A DNA stretch of 64,000 nucleotides from Halorubrum trapanicum (GCF_017873555.1 NZ_JAGGKE010000003.1:186001-250000); one strand, 5' to 3'. Positions 26,208 through 35,178 are shown, numbered from the stretch's first letter. Numbers and translations: made by a program. Notes: generated by a model not told the origin, from the letters alone.

Positions 26208-28151
26208 ATGGGCCTCGAACTACCGGTGTGGGGAGCTCCAACCGCCGCCTGGGCAGTCGCCACGCTGGGGCTCGTCGGTGCGAGCGTCCTCGACAGGTTC
26301 CTCGACGACGACGGATCCGACGACGACGGTTCCGGTGGTATGGGTGGCGACGACGACCCCTTCGGCGGCGACATGGGCGGCGGAGGGATGGGCGGTGGCG
26401 GCGGTGGCGGCGGCGGGATGGGAGGTGGCGGCGGCGACGGTTTCGACGACTTCGACGGGATGGACGAGTGGGACGACGAGTTCGACGAGGGCGGCGGCGG
26501 CGGTGGCGGCGGTGCCGCCACCGACGAGCTGGAAAACCGGCTCGACGAGCTGGAAAACGAGGTCGCCTCGCTCTCTTCGACCGTCTCGACGGTCCGGTCG
26601 GAAAACGAGGAGATCTCCGCCGCGGTCGACGACATCGAGGAGGACGTCCGTAACCTCCTCGACATCTACGAGATGGTCACCCGCGGCATCAATCCCTTCG
26701 TCGACGACGGCGGCGGCTTCGACAGCGTCGAGGGCGGCGGCGAGGGGTCGTTCGGCATCTTCGACGACGACGAGGGCGGCGAGGAGGAGGACCTCGACGA
26801 GGACGTCGCGAACGCGGACGCGGACGGGTTCTTCGACGACGACCTCCTCGACGAGGAGGAGGCGGACGGTTTCGACGACGAAGCGGACGACGAGTTCGAC
26901 GACCTCGACGATGATCTCGACGGCGACGACGAGTTCGACGACCTCGACGACGACGAGTTCGATGACCTCGACGACGACTTCGAGGAACTGGACGACGACA
27001 GCACGGACGACGCCGCGTCCGAGACCGAAACGGCGGACGACGGAGACGACATGAACGACGATGGAAAGAGCTTCAGCGAACTGAAAGAAGAGTACGACTC
27101 CGGGGAGGCCGACTGGGCCGAGGAGGGCGACGACGCGGACGACGACCCGTTCGAGGACGGGGACGACTCGTTCGCCGACCCCGGCGACGAAACGGGCTCG
27201 TTCGACGACGAGACCGCCGACGACGGCTTCGGGGGCGACGACCTCGGGGGCGGCGTCGAGGACGACGGCTTCGACGAACCGGCGGACCCCGAGCCGGCGG
27301 CCGACCCCGAACCGGCGGGCGCACCCGACCCCGCGCCCGACCGACGGCCCGGCGGCGACCCCGCCGAGGCGTCCGGCGGCTTCGAGTACGTCGGCGAGGA
27401 CGACCTCTCGGGCGGGAGCGGCCGCGGCAAGCCGTACCTCACCGAACTCCCGGGCGACTACGTCGGCGACCTCCTCGTGATGGAGTGGCTGGAGTTCCTC
27501 GTCTCCGAGAGCGACGTCACCGACGCGGTGCGTGCGATCAACTACTACGAGCGGATCGAGTGGATCGGTCCCGACGCCGCGGCGCGGCTCCGGGACTTCC
27601 TCTCCGGGTTCGGCACGATCGACCGCAACCTCGTCGATCGGCCGGGCACCGACCGGCTCGTCCGCGAGCACCACACCCGCAGCCTCCGGTACGTGACCCA
27701 GCTCAACGGCACCAGCAGCCATACGGTGCTCTTGGACCGCTGGGACGACCTAGCCGGCGGATCGCTCGTCGGCGGCCCCGTCGGCGGTCGTCGCGGCGGG
27801 CGGGACAATTCCGGACGCAACGGGCGTAACAACCGCAACGAGCGCAACAACCGCAACGGCCGCGACGGCCGCACCGACCGCAACGAGCGGCCGCCTGCGG
27901 ACCGGAACGGCCACGACGCGTCCGGGCGCAGCGACGCGCCCGACGCCCGCGAGCGACGCGCGAACGGCGCGGACCACGCCGACGACGCGGCGGATCGCGG
28001 CGACGCGCGACCCGAGGCCGACGCGGACCGCCGCGACGGTCACCGCGACGACCGGCGCGACCGGAACGGTTCCACCCGGCCGATGAACGACCCGAATCCC
28101 CGTTCCGACCGCGCCGATCCGGCCGACGGAGGGTGGGGAGATGGGCGTTAG
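26208..28151 (+). CDS. arlCE: Archaellum protein ArlCE (FlaC/FlaE fusion) with extended low-complexity regions, 647 aa
   Basis: The protein links the chemotaxis system to the archaellum motor. After an N-terminal hydrophobic segment and Gly/Met/Asp-rich repeats comes a FlaC coiled coil (LENRLDELENEVASLSSTV to NLLDIYEMVTRGINPFVD, about residues 107-165). A long highly acidic segment (repeats of DEFDDLDDD) leads to the FlaD/E domain (KPYLTELPGDYVGDLLVMEWLEFLV, about 410-510). The C-terminal ~130 residues are Asn/Arg/Asp-rich and disordered. It overlaps arlF by 11 bp. The low-complexity parts are longer than the folded parts. Confidence 0.92.
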   Translation: MGLELPVWGAPTAAWAVATLGLVGASVLDRFLDDDGSDDDGSGGMGGDDDPFGGDMGGGGMGGGGGGGGGMGGGGGDGFDDFDGMDEWDDEFDEGGGGGGGGAATDELENRLDELENEVASLSSTVSTVRSENEEISAAVDDIEEDVRNLLDIYEMVTRGINPFVDDGGGFDSVEGGGEGSFGIFDDDEGGEEEDLDEDVANADADGFFDDDLLDEEEADGFDDEADDEFDDLDDDLDGDDEFDDLDDDEFDDLDDDFEELDDDSTDDAASETETADDGDDMNDDGKSFSELKEEYDSGEADWAEEGDDADDDPFEDGDDSFADPGDETGSFDDETADDGFGGDDLGGGVEDDGFDEPADPEPAADPEPAGAPDPAPDRRPGGDPAEASGGFEYVGEDDLSGGSGRGKPYLTELPGDYVGDLLVMEWLEFLVSESDVTDAVRAINYYERIEWIGPDAAARLRDFLSGFGTIDRNLVDRPGTDRLVREHHTRSLRYVTQLNGTSSHTVLLDRWDDLAGGSLVGGPVGGRRGGRDNSGRNGRNNRNERNNRNGRDGRTDRNERPPADRNGHDASGRSDAPDARERRANGADHADDAADRGDARPEADADRRDGHRDDRRDRNGSTRPMNDPNPRSDRADPADGGWGDGR

Positions 28152-28608
28152 CGTCTCCGCGTCCACGGCCATCATCGTCGCGGGGCTGTTCTTCGCGTTC
28201 ACGACGTTCTACCCCGTGGCGGCCAACGGGCTCGACCGCGTCTCCGACGCCCAACACGGCATCAACGAGCGCGCGCTCGAACGGCAGAACACGGACTTCG
28301 CGGTGACGAACGCCACTTTCGACGCCGACACCGAGACCCTCACGGTCAACGCCACCAACGAGGGGTCGGTCGGTCTCGTCGCCGACGACGCGACGCTCGT
28401 CGTCGGCAACGAGTACGTCGACGTCGGCGGGCCGAACGCCTCTACGACCGTCGACGGCGACGGCGACACCGCGCTCTGGCTCGGCGACGAGACGCTCTCG
28501 GTGACGGTCACCGACACGGCGACGGATATCGGGGACGGCACGCGCGTCGTCCTCGTCGTCGAGTCGGGCGTCCGCGACGCCGCGACCGTGACGGAGGTGA
28601 GCGCATAG
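28141..28608 (+). CDS. arlF: Archaellum stator-associated protein ArlF, 155 aa
   Basis: One N-terminal transmembrane helix (SVSASTAIIVAGLFFAFTTF) is followed by a beta-sandwich facing the pseudoperiplasm, as in FlaF, which binds the S-layer and anchors the motor. Sequons NATF, NATN and NAST are present. It overlaps the end of arlCE and is followed directly (0 bp) by arlG. Confidence 0.9.
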   Translation: MGVSVSASTAIIVAGLFFAFTTFYPVAANGLDRVSDAQHGINERALERQNTDFAVTNATFDADTETLTVNATNEGSVGLVADDATLVVGNEYVDVGGPNASTTVDGDGDTALWLGDETLSVTVTDTATDIGDGTRVVLVVESGVRDAATVTEVSA

Positions 28609-29106
28609 ATGGCCAGCGTTCCCGTCTCGCACCTCATCCTGTTCATCGCGAGCCTGGTGATCGCCGCCGGCGTCGTCGGCACGATCACCACCGGCGTCGA
28701 CCGCGTGAGCGCGGCGGTCGACGACGCCGGTCTCGACGCGACCGAACAGCTCCGGACCGACGTGACGGTCATCTCGGACCCCAGCGCCGGGGTGTACAAC
28801 GCGAGCGGCGACGACAACGTGACGCTGCTGATCAAAAACACCGGCACCTATCGGTTGGCGCCGGACGGGTCGGACCTCGACGTCGTCTTCGACGGCGCGT
28901 ACGTCGGGCCGGGCGCGACCTCCGGGACGTTGGTCTCCGCGGACGGCGCGAACGCGTGGGGCCGCGGCGACGTGCTCCGGCTCACGATCAACGTGGACCA
29001 GATCGAGGGGTCGAACGGCGAGCTCGCCGACGGCGACCACCGGGTGTTCCTCTCGGTGAACGGCGACGAGGAGCTGTTCCAGTTCCGCGTGGAGGGGGGG
29101 AGCTGA
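28609..29106 (+). CDS. arlG: Archaellum stator protein ArlG, 165 aa
   Basis: An N-terminal hydrophobic helix (VSHLILFIASLVIAAGVVG) similar to a pilin helix but lacking the cleavage signal, then a beta domain with LIKNTGTYRL typical of FlaG. ArlG forms filaments at the motor capped by ArlF. The start codon directly follows the arlF stop, and arlH begins 1 bp after its own stop. Confidence 0.9.
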   Translation: MASVPVSHLILFIASLVIAAGVVGTITTGVDRVSAAVDDAGLDATEQLRTDVTVISDPSAGVYNASGDDNVTLLIKNTGTYRLAPDGSDLDVVFDGAYVGPGATSGTLVSADGANAWGRGDVLRLTINVDQIEGSNGELADGDHRVFLSVNGDEELFQFRVEGGS

Positions 29107-29107
29107 G

Positions 29108-29857
29108 ATGCCTCACGACAACCTCCTCTCTCTGGGACTCGGCGACCGCGACCGACTGAACAAGGAGCTGGGCGGCGGCATCCCGCGCGGGAGCATCGTC
29201 CTCATGGAGGGCGACTACGGGGCCGGCAAAAGCGCCATCTCCCAGCGGTTCGCCTACGGGCTGGTCCAGGAGGGCGCCTCGGTGACGATGATGTCGACGG
29301 AGCTCACCGTCCGCGGCTTCATCGACCAGATGCACTCGCTGGAGTACGACATGGTGAAGCCGCTCCTCCAGGAGGAGCTGCTCTTCTTGCACGCTGACTT
29401 CGACTCCGGCGGCGCGTTCTCCGACGGCGACGGCGAGCGCAAGGAGCTGCTCAAGCGGCTGATGGACGCCGAGGCGATGTGGAACTCCGACGTGGTGTTC
29501 CTCGACACGTTCGACGCCATCTTCCGGAACGACCCCACCTTCGAAGCGCTCGTCCGGAAGAACGAGGAGCGACAGGCGGCTCTGGAGATCATCTCCTTCT
29601 TCCGCGAGATCATCTCGCAGGGGAAGGTGGTGGTGCTCACCGTCGACCCCTCCGCGGTCGACGACGACGCGATCGGTCCGTTCCGCTCTATCGCCGACGT
29701 CTTCCTCCAGCTCGAGATGATCGAGGTCGGCAACGACATCCGGCGGCAGATCAACGTGAAGCGGTTCGCGGGCATGGGCGAACAGGTCGGCGACACGATC
29801 GGGTTCTCGGTTCGTTCCGGAACCGGTATCGTGATAGAGAGCCGCAGCGTCGCCTAA
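29108..29857 (+). CDS. arlH: Archaellum regulatory ATPase ArlH, 249 aa
   Basis: A KaiC-like RecA fold with Walker A EGDYGAGKSAISQRF (about 34-48) and Walker B strand VVFLDTFDAIF. ArlH binds ATP and forms a ring under ArlJ/ArlI that regulates assembly and rotation. The length is usual. It is followed by a 23-codon mini-ORF and then arlI. Confidence 0.93.
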   Translation: MPHDNLLSLGLGDRDRLNKELGGGIPRGSIVLMEGDYGAGKSAISQRFAYGLVQEGASVTMMSTELTVRGFIDQMHSLEYDMVKPLLQEELLFLHADFDSGGAFSDGDGERKELLKRLMDAEAMWNSDVVFLDTFDAIFRNDPTFEALVRKNEERQAALEIISFFREIISQGKVVVLTVDPSAVDDDAIGPFRSIADVFLQLEMIEVGNDIRRQINVKRFAGMGEQVGDTIGFSVRSGTGIVIESRSVA

Positions 29858-29860
29858 CAC

Positions 29861-29932
29861 ATGAGCCGGGGACGCACAGTCGGTCCGGGCGACCGGACCG
29901 CGACCACCGCGACGACGGGGCGTGGGAGATGA
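29861..29932 (+). CDS. Mini-ORF of 23 aa between arlH and arlI
   Basis: An ATG 3 bp after the arlH stop opens a 23-codon frame, rich in Arg, Gly and Thr (MSRGRTVGPGDR...), whose TGA overlaps the arlI ATG as ATGA. This layout would keep ribosomes travelling into arlI. It may be only a coupling device without a stable product; no homologue is recognised. Confidence 0.35.
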   Translation: MSRGRTVGPGDRTATTATTGRGR

Positions 29933-31602
29933 CCGAACACGGGACCGCCAAACCGTCCGAAGAGCTCCGAAAGGCCGCCATGCGGCGGCCCCACCTCCGG
30001 GAGCACCTCCGCGAGTTCAAACAGATCACCGGGGAGTTCCCGCAGTTCATCGATGAGCCGAAAGACGAGTACGAGTCCGCGCGCCCGAACGTCATCTACC
30101 CCGTCGGCGGTCCCATCTACAGCCACATCTACGGCGACCTCGGCCAGGACACGAAGTACTACGCCATCGAGCCGGAGGTCACCGGCCCGCAGGTGGAAGT
30201 ACTCAACGAGGTGAAAAACCGGCTGCTCACGGCCAGCGGCCAGCACACCGCCCCCGACAACGAGGCGGAGTACGACGACCTCATCGAGGAGCTCCTCGAG
30301 GAGGTGACCCACGTCGACGACACCGCCTCCGGCTGGCGCCGCGGGCTCTCGAAGATCCGCAACTTCGGGAAGCTGTCGGTCACCGAGGAGACCTACGAGA
30401 ACATCCGGTACCGACTCAACCGGGACATCGTCGGGCTTGGTCCCCTCGAACCGGTGATGCGCGACCCGGCCAACGAGGACATTCACGTCATCGGTCCCAA
30501 GGAGTGTCACGTCGACCACGGCACCTTCGGGATGCTGGAGACGACCGTCGACTTCGGCACGCCCCAGGAGTTCGACAACTGGCTGCGCAACATGGGCGAG
30601 CGGATCGGCGACCCCCTCTCCGACTCCGACCCCATCGTCGACTCCACGCTGCCGGACGGGTCGCGTATCAACATCATCTACTCCGACGACGTGTCGCTGA
30701 AGGGGTCCTCGCTCACGATCCGACAGGGCGAGGAGGTGCCGCTGTCGATCAACCAGATCACCAACTGGGGGACGCTCTCGCCCGAGCTGGCGGCGTACCT
30801 CTGGCTCTGTCTGGAGAACGAGCAGACGGTGTTCGTCGTCGGGGAGACGGCGTCCGGGAAGACGACGACGCTGAACGCCATCCTCTCGTACATCCCGGAC
30901 GACTCGAAGATATACACCGCGGAGGACACGGCCGAGGTCATCCCGCCGCACAGCACCTGGCAGCAGCTGTTGACCCGCGAGGGCGGCGGCGAGGGATCCT
31001 CGGACGTCGACATGTTCGACCTGGTCGCCGCCGCGCTGCGGTCGCGCCCCGACTACATCATCGTGGGGGAGGTCCGGGGCGCCGAGGGACGCATGGCGTT
31101 CCAGGCGGCCCAGACGGGACACCCGGTGATGCTGACGTTCCACGCGTCCGACATCGTCTCGATGATCCAGCGGTTCACCTCCGAGCCGATCAACGTCCCG
31201 GAGACGTTCATGGACAACGCCGACGTGGCGCTGTTCCAGAACCGCGTGAAACAGGGCGATCAGGTCTTACGGCGGGTGACGAGCGTCCAGGAGATCGAGG
31301 GGTACTCGAAGGAGATGGAGGGAGTCGTCACCCGCGAGGTGTTCAGCTGGGACCCCGTCGAAGACGAGATCGTCTTCCAGGGGATGAACAACTCCTACGT
31401 GCTCGAAGAGCAGATCGCGACGCTGTTGGGCTACGCCGACACCCGCGACATCTACGACGACCTGGACTTCCGGGCGGAGCTGATCGAGCGCATGATCCAG
31501 GAGGGTATCCTCGGCTACCACGAGGTGAACGACGCGATCAACTCCTTCCAGCGCGACGGCGTCGAGGGACTTCCCTTCGACATGCACCGGAACACGAGGT
31601 AG
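29929..31602 (+). CDS. arlI: Archaellum motor ATPase ArlI, 557 aa
   Basis: The GspE/PilB-type secretion ATPase that powers assembly and rotation of the archaellum. Walker A VVGETASGKTTTLNAI, the Asp box (IYTAEDTAEV), Walker B DYIIVGEVRGAEG and the His box HPVMLTFHA are all intact. A long N-terminal domain (residues 1-230) precedes the ATPase core. The start ATG 29929 has GGGAG just upstream. It is coupled to the preceding mini-ORF and followed by a 16-aa mini-ORF before arlJ. Confidence 0.94.
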   Translation: MTEHGTAKPSEELRKAAMRRPHLREHLREFKQITGEFPQFIDEPKDEYESARPNVIYPVGGPIYSHIYGDLGQDTKYYAIEPEVTGPQVEVLNEVKNRLLTASGQHTAPDNEAEYDDLIEELLEEVTHVDDTASGWRRGLSKIRNFGKLSVTEETYENIRYRLNRDIVGLGPLEPVMRDPANEDIHVIGPKECHVDHGTFGMLETTVDFGTPQEFDNWLRNMGERIGDPLSDSDPIVDSTLPDGSRINIIYSDDVSLKGSSLTIRQGEEVPLSINQITNWGTLSPELAAYLWLCLENEQTVFVVGETASGKTTTLNAILSYIPDDSKIYTAEDTAEVIPPHSTWQQLLTREGGGEGSSDVDMFDLVAAALRSRPDYIIVGEVRGAEGRMAFQAAQTGHPVMLTFHASDIVSMIQRFTSEPINVPETFMDNADVALFQNRVKQGDQVLRRVTSVQEIEGYSKEMEGVVTREVFSWDPVEDEIVFQGMNNSYVLEEQIATLLGYADTRDIYDDLDFRAELIERMIQEGILGYHEVNDAINSFQRDGVEGLPFDMHRNTR

Positions 31603-31607
31603 CGACG

Positions 31608-31658
31608 ATGAGGGCGAGCAAGGCGACAGAAGCGAGCAAAGCGACGGGGGTGCGCTAA
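31608..31658 (+). CDS. Mini-ORF of 16 aa between arlI and arlJ
   Basis: The frame encodes MRASKATEASKATGVR and stops 2 bp before the arlJ start. The peptide and the DNA contain an internal direct repeat (GCGAGCAARGCGACRG). Like the mini-ORF before arlI it could serve translational coupling. It could equally be noncoding repeat DNA. Confidence 0.3.
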   Translation: MRASKATEASKATGVR

Positions 31659-31660
31659 CG

Positions 31661-33397
31661 ATGGCGGTAAAGGAGATGGGCAACGGGCTCGCGACCGCCG
31701 CCAAGCTGACCTCCGAGGTCATGGAGTCGTACGACCAGCTCGACATCTCCAAGCGGAAGTACGTGGGGCTGGTGCTGATTCCGGCCGTGCTCATCTTCCT
31801 CGCGAGCGTCGTCGGGCTGGTCGCGCTCCCGCTCCCGATCGCCGCCCGGGTGCCGATCCCGATGTTCGGCGCGCTCGTGCTGTTCGCGGCCGTCATCTAT
31901 CCGAAGATCTACCTCTCCAGTTTGGAGACGAAGATCGACAACCAGCTGCATCTCGTGATGACGCACATGACGGTGCTGTCGACGACGAACATCGACCGGA
32001 TGGAGGTGTTCCGGACGCTGGCGAAAGAGGAGGAGTACGGCGTCGCCGCCGAGGAGATCGGCCGCGTCGTCCACCTCGTCGACACGTGGAATCAGAGCCT
32101 CGACGACGCGTGTCGCCGTCGGGCACAGGAGGTCCCCTCCGACGCGATGGCCGACTTCTTCGACCGCCTCGGCTACACGATGGGCGCGGGGCAGTCGCTG
32201 GAGGAGTTCCTCGTCTCCGAGCAGGACGTGATGCTCGCGCAGTACGAGACCCGCTACGAGTCCGCGCTCTCGAACCTGGAGGTGATGAAGGACCTGTACA
32301 TGTCGATGATCCTCTCGATGACGTTCGCGCTGGTGTTCGCGGTCGTCCTCCCGATCCTCACCGGCAACGACCCGACCGCGACGGTCGCGGCCGTCATCGT
32401 GCTGTTCGTCTTCGTCCAGCTCGGCTTCTACGCGATGATCCGCGCGACGTCGCCGTACGACCCGATCTGGTACCACCCGGACGAGCGGGCGCCGGGCGAC
32501 CTCAAGCTGTGGGGCTCGCTGATCGGCGGCGGCGCCCTCTCGTTCCTGCTCATCGGGATCACGGCCGCCGGGATGTTCGGGCACGGTCCCGGGCTGCCCG
32601 GACTCCTCTTTTTCCTCGACGACGTCCGGCTGCCGCTGTACCTCTCGGTTCCCATCTCGCCGCTCATCATCACCGGGGTGATCCTCCGGAGCGAAGAGCA
32701 GGCGATCACGGCCCGGGACGGTGAGTTCCCGTCGTTCGTGCGCGCGCTCGGCGCGACCGAGAGCGCGAAGCAGTCGACGACCACCGACGTGCTCACGACG
32801 CTGCGCGACAAGAACTTCGGCGAGCTCTCCGCCGCCATCGAGCGGCTCTACCGCCGGCTCAACATGCGGATCAGCACCGAGGGCGCGTGGCGAGCGTTCA
32901 CGCGCGACACGCGCTCGTATCTCATCCAGAAGTTCTCCGAGATGTACCTCGTCGGTCGGCGGATGGGCGGGGACCCGAAGATGCTCGGCGAGCTGATCTC
33001 GAAGAACATGAACGCGGTCAACCAGCTGCGCGAGCAGCGCCGGCAGGCGGCGATGACGTTCATCGGGCTGCTGTACGGGATCACGGCGGCGGCGACGTTC
33101 GCCTTCTTCATCGGGCTGGAGATCGTCGCGATCTTAGCCGACCTCACCGCCGACTTCGGGCTGGAGGAGATGGATATCGGCCAGATCGTCTACCCGGGCG
33201 CCTACGACATCCCGCTCATCGAGTACCTCCTGTTGACCGTCGTGCTGTTCAACGCGGCGCTCTCCTCGCAGATGATCCGCCGGATCGACGGCGGCAACCC
33301 CGCGAACGGCTACATCCACTTCGTCCTCCTGACGTGGCTCGGCGCGGGCACGGCCATCGCGACGCGGACGCTCGTCAACGCGATCCTGTCGATCTAA
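31661..33397 (+). CDS. arlJ: Archaellum membrane platform protein ArlJ, 578 aa
   Basis: A polytopic membrane protein of the TadC/GspF family with two repeated cytoplasmic loops rich in basic residues. Hydrophobic segments occur near residues 35-75, 220-250, 285-305, 320-345, 460-490, 515-540 and 555-575. The motif LEEFLVSEQDVM and the second-half SEMYLVGRRMGGDPKMLGE are in the conserved F-domains. ArlJ is the core through which ArlI acts. It ends the arl operon; htpX follows with its own promoter. Confidence 0.93.
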   Translation: MAVKEMGNGLATAAKLTSEVMESYDQLDISKRKYVGLVLIPAVLIFLASVVGLVALPLPIAARVPIPMFGALVLFAAVIYPKIYLSSLETKIDNQLHLVMTHMTVLSTTNIDRMEVFRTLAKEEEYGVAAEEIGRVVHLVDTWNQSLDDACRRRAQEVPSDAMADFFDRLGYTMGAGQSLEEFLVSEQDVMLAQYETRYESALSNLEVMKDLYMSMILSMTFALVFAVVLPILTGNDPTATVAAVIVLFVFVQLGFYAMIRATSPYDPIWYHPDERAPGDLKLWGSLIGGGALSFLLIGITAAGMFGHGPGLPGLLFFLDDVRLPLYLSVPISPLIITGVILRSEEQAITARDGEFPSFVRALGATESAKQSTTTDVLTTLRDKNFGELSAAIERLYRRLNMRISTEGAWRAFTRDTRSYLIQKFSEMYLVGRRMGGDPKMLGELISKNMNAVNQLREQRRQAAMTFIGLLYGITAAATFAFFIGLEIVAILADLTADFGLEEMDIGQIVYPGAYDIPLIEYLLLTVVLFNAALSSQMIRRIDGGNPANGYIHFVLLTWLGAGTAIATRTLVNAILSI

Positions 33398-33497
33398 AGC
33401 GTGAAGTCGGCGTCGCCGCTGCGCGGCAAAAGCGCGCCGTTGCGGCGGAAATCGCACCGCTGCGGACGGGTCAGATCGACCGTCCGCGGCTCCGGCA

Positions 33498-33506
33498 GGC
33501 TTTAAC
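33498..33506 (+). promoter_or_regulatory. TATA box of htpX
   Basis: GGCTTTAAC sits about 28 bp before the htpX ATG, giving a leaderless transcript. It separates htpX from the archaellum operon. Confidence 0.5.
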
Positions 33507-33529
33507 GCACCGAGCGGTAATTCCCGGGT

Positions 33530-34402
33530 ATGGACTGGAAGACAGATTGGGGGTTGCGTGGACGGATGGCGTTCACGATGTTCCTCCTATTCGCCCTCTA
33601 CGTCGTGTTTGTCGGCGCCCTCGTGACGTTCCTCGACGTGGGTAACATGACGATACTACTCATGCTCGGCGGGTTCTCGCTCGCCCAGTACTTCTTCAGC
33701 GACAAGCTCGCGCTGAAGAGCATGGGCGCCCGCGAGGTCGACCCCGACGAGTACCCCGACCTCCACCGGCGGATCGAGCGGCTGAGCCAGCAGGCCGACC
33801 TGCCGAAGCCGACGGTCGCGGTCGCGAACACGCAGGTGCCGAACGCGTTCGCGACCGGCCGGAACAAGAAGAACGCCACCGTCGCGGTGACGACCGGCCT
33901 GCTGGAGAGCCTCGACGAGGACGAGCTGGACGGCGTGCTCGCCCACGAGCTCGCCCACGTGAAGAACCGCGACGTGATGGTGATGACCATCGCCTCGTTC
34001 CTCTCGACTATCGCCTTCTTCATCGTGCGGTGGGGGTGGCTGTTCAGCGGCGACAACCGACAGGGTGCGCCCGTCATCGTCGCGATCCTCGTGTCGCTCG
34101 TGGTGTGGGTGGTCTCGTTCCTGCTCATCCGGGCGCTCTCGCGCTACCGCGAGTACTCCGCGGACCGCGGCGCGGCGCTGATCACCGGGAAGCCCGGCGC
34201 GCTCGCCTCGGCGCTGATGACGATCGACGGCCGGATGGACAAGGTGCCCAAGGAGGACCTCCGCGAGGAGGCGGAGATGAACGCGTTTTTCATCATCCCG
34301 ATCAAGGCCGGCTTCGTCGGGAAGATCGCCTCGACCCACCCGTCGACGGAGAACCGCATCGAGCGGCTCCGCGAGCTGGAAAAGGAGATGGAGACGGCCT
34401 GA
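33530..34402 (+). CDS. htpX: HtpX-type M48 zinc metalloprotease, 290 aa
   Basis: Membrane protease that degrades misfolded membrane proteins. Two N-terminal helices (about 15-37 and 40-55), the zinc motif HELAHVKNRD with catalytic Glu, two further helices, and the third zinc-ligand region RYREYSADRGAAL. The end STHPSTENRIERLREL is the usual M48B tail. Length is typical. Downstream lies a repeat element rather than another gene. Confidence 0.92.
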   Translation: MDWKTDWGLRGRMAFTMFLLFALYVVFVGALVTFLDVGNMTILLMLGGFSLAQYFFSDKLALKSMGAREVDPDEYPDLHRRIERLSQQADLPKPTVAVANTQVPNAFATGRNKKNATVAVTTGLLESLDEDELDGVLAHELAHVKNRDVMVMTIASFLSTIAFFIVRWGWLFSGDNRQGAPVIVAILVSLVVWVVSFLLIRALSRYREYSADRGAALITGKPGALASALMTIDGRMDKVPKEDLREEAEMNAFFIIPIKAGFVGKIASTHPSTENRIERLRELEKEMETA

Positions 34403-34430
34403 TACGGACTTGAATTGGAGTTTTTAGTCG

Positions 34431-34803
34431 GTTGTTTATAAGTCGTTGAGTATGGCTTGACGACGAACACCGTCGAATCCCCAGTCGATCATTTATAAGT
34501 CGTTGATTGCGGCTCGACGATGAACACCTCCGAAGCCCCAGCCGCGAGGGCGGCGCACGCTCGCTGCGCTCCTCACTCGGTCGCTCACTCCGTTCACTCC
34601 CTCGTTGCGGTGCTTACGTCGCCTGCGCCGCCCTCGCGACTGCCCCTTCGAGTCCCGCCCCGCAGAGCGACCGCACCTCACGCCTCCCCAACCTCGTCGA
34701 CGGTCCTCCGCTTCGCTCCGGACCGCCGACTCCCTCGCGCGTGCTGCTCGGCCGCGGGGCGGCCTCACAGGCACGCGCCACCGCCTCGTTCATTTATAAG
34801 TAA
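34431..34803 (+). repeat. Structured repeat family, copy B (with a duplicated left module)
   Basis: A first partial left block (TTTATAAGTCGTTGAG, 34434-34490) is followed by the full element from 34492. Hairpin 1 is a perfect 14-bp stem (34544-34557 with 34624-34637); hairpin 2 is CGGTCC/GGACCG (34701-34706, 34720-34725); hairpin 3 has the conserved base GCGCGTGC/GCACGCGC (34737-34744, 34771-34778) and tip GGCCGC/GCGGCC. The element ends CTCGTTCATTTATAAG at 34785-34800, adjoining the 3' end of the RNase P RNA gene. No conserved reading frame is shared between copies. Confidence 0.8.
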
Positions 34804-34814
34804 TCGCGGGGGAG

Positions 34815-35178
34815 TCGCGCCGCTGGTCGGTGTGAGCGGACTGAGGGGAGTAAGCCCCCTTCGGTTCGTCCCGACATTCGGCTGAGCGTCCGCGCCGTGG
34901 CCGGACTACCTTGTGGCGCGGACTTGCACCGGCGAGGATTCGCCGTTCCATCCGTTCCCGCCCGTCGGCCCTCCTCGGGTTAGCTCCCTTCCCTTGCGGG
35001 TCGGTTCGCGCGAATCATCGGTCGGGGCGGGGGGTGTCGTTGCTGTTCCAGAGCCAGCCGTCTCCGACTCCGGGCGTGTGCCCGGTCGCCTGTCCGGCCG
35101 GTGGGGGGACTTTCCTCATGCCAGAGGCACGGGAGTCGGGCTCCCTCTGTCCGTTTCGGCCTTTCGCCCGCCGGCGAA
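34815..35178 (-). ncRNA. rnpB: RNase P RNA
   Basis: Read on the minus strand, the universally conserved region I, GAGGAAAGTCC, is at 35117-35107, and region V, GAAGGGGGCTTAC, lies about 34864-34850. Helix P2 can be made from CGGAC (35153-35149) with GTCCG (34841-34837), and P3 from the CAGAGGGAG...CTCCC..CTCTG hairpin (about 35148-35120). A short P1 CGCCG/CGGCG (35176-35172 with 34822-34818) fixes approximate ends. Other conserved patches such as GCAAGTCCGCGCCACAAGGTAG are present by position (about 34930-34909). This is the RNA subunit that matures tRNA 5' ends. Ends are accurate only to about 10 nt. Confidence 0.9.

Noticed and set aside
26340-26530. Gly/Met-rich repeats in arlCE as a separate mobile or CRISPR-like repeat
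   Set aside because: They are in-frame low-complexity codons of the archaellum protein and do not recur elsewhere.
34493-34774. Minus-strand ORF across repeat copy B (RGWGFGGV, RDSKGQ) as a gene
   Set aside because: Matching peptide words appear in different frames in copies A and C, while base pairing is preserved; the frame itself is not conserved.
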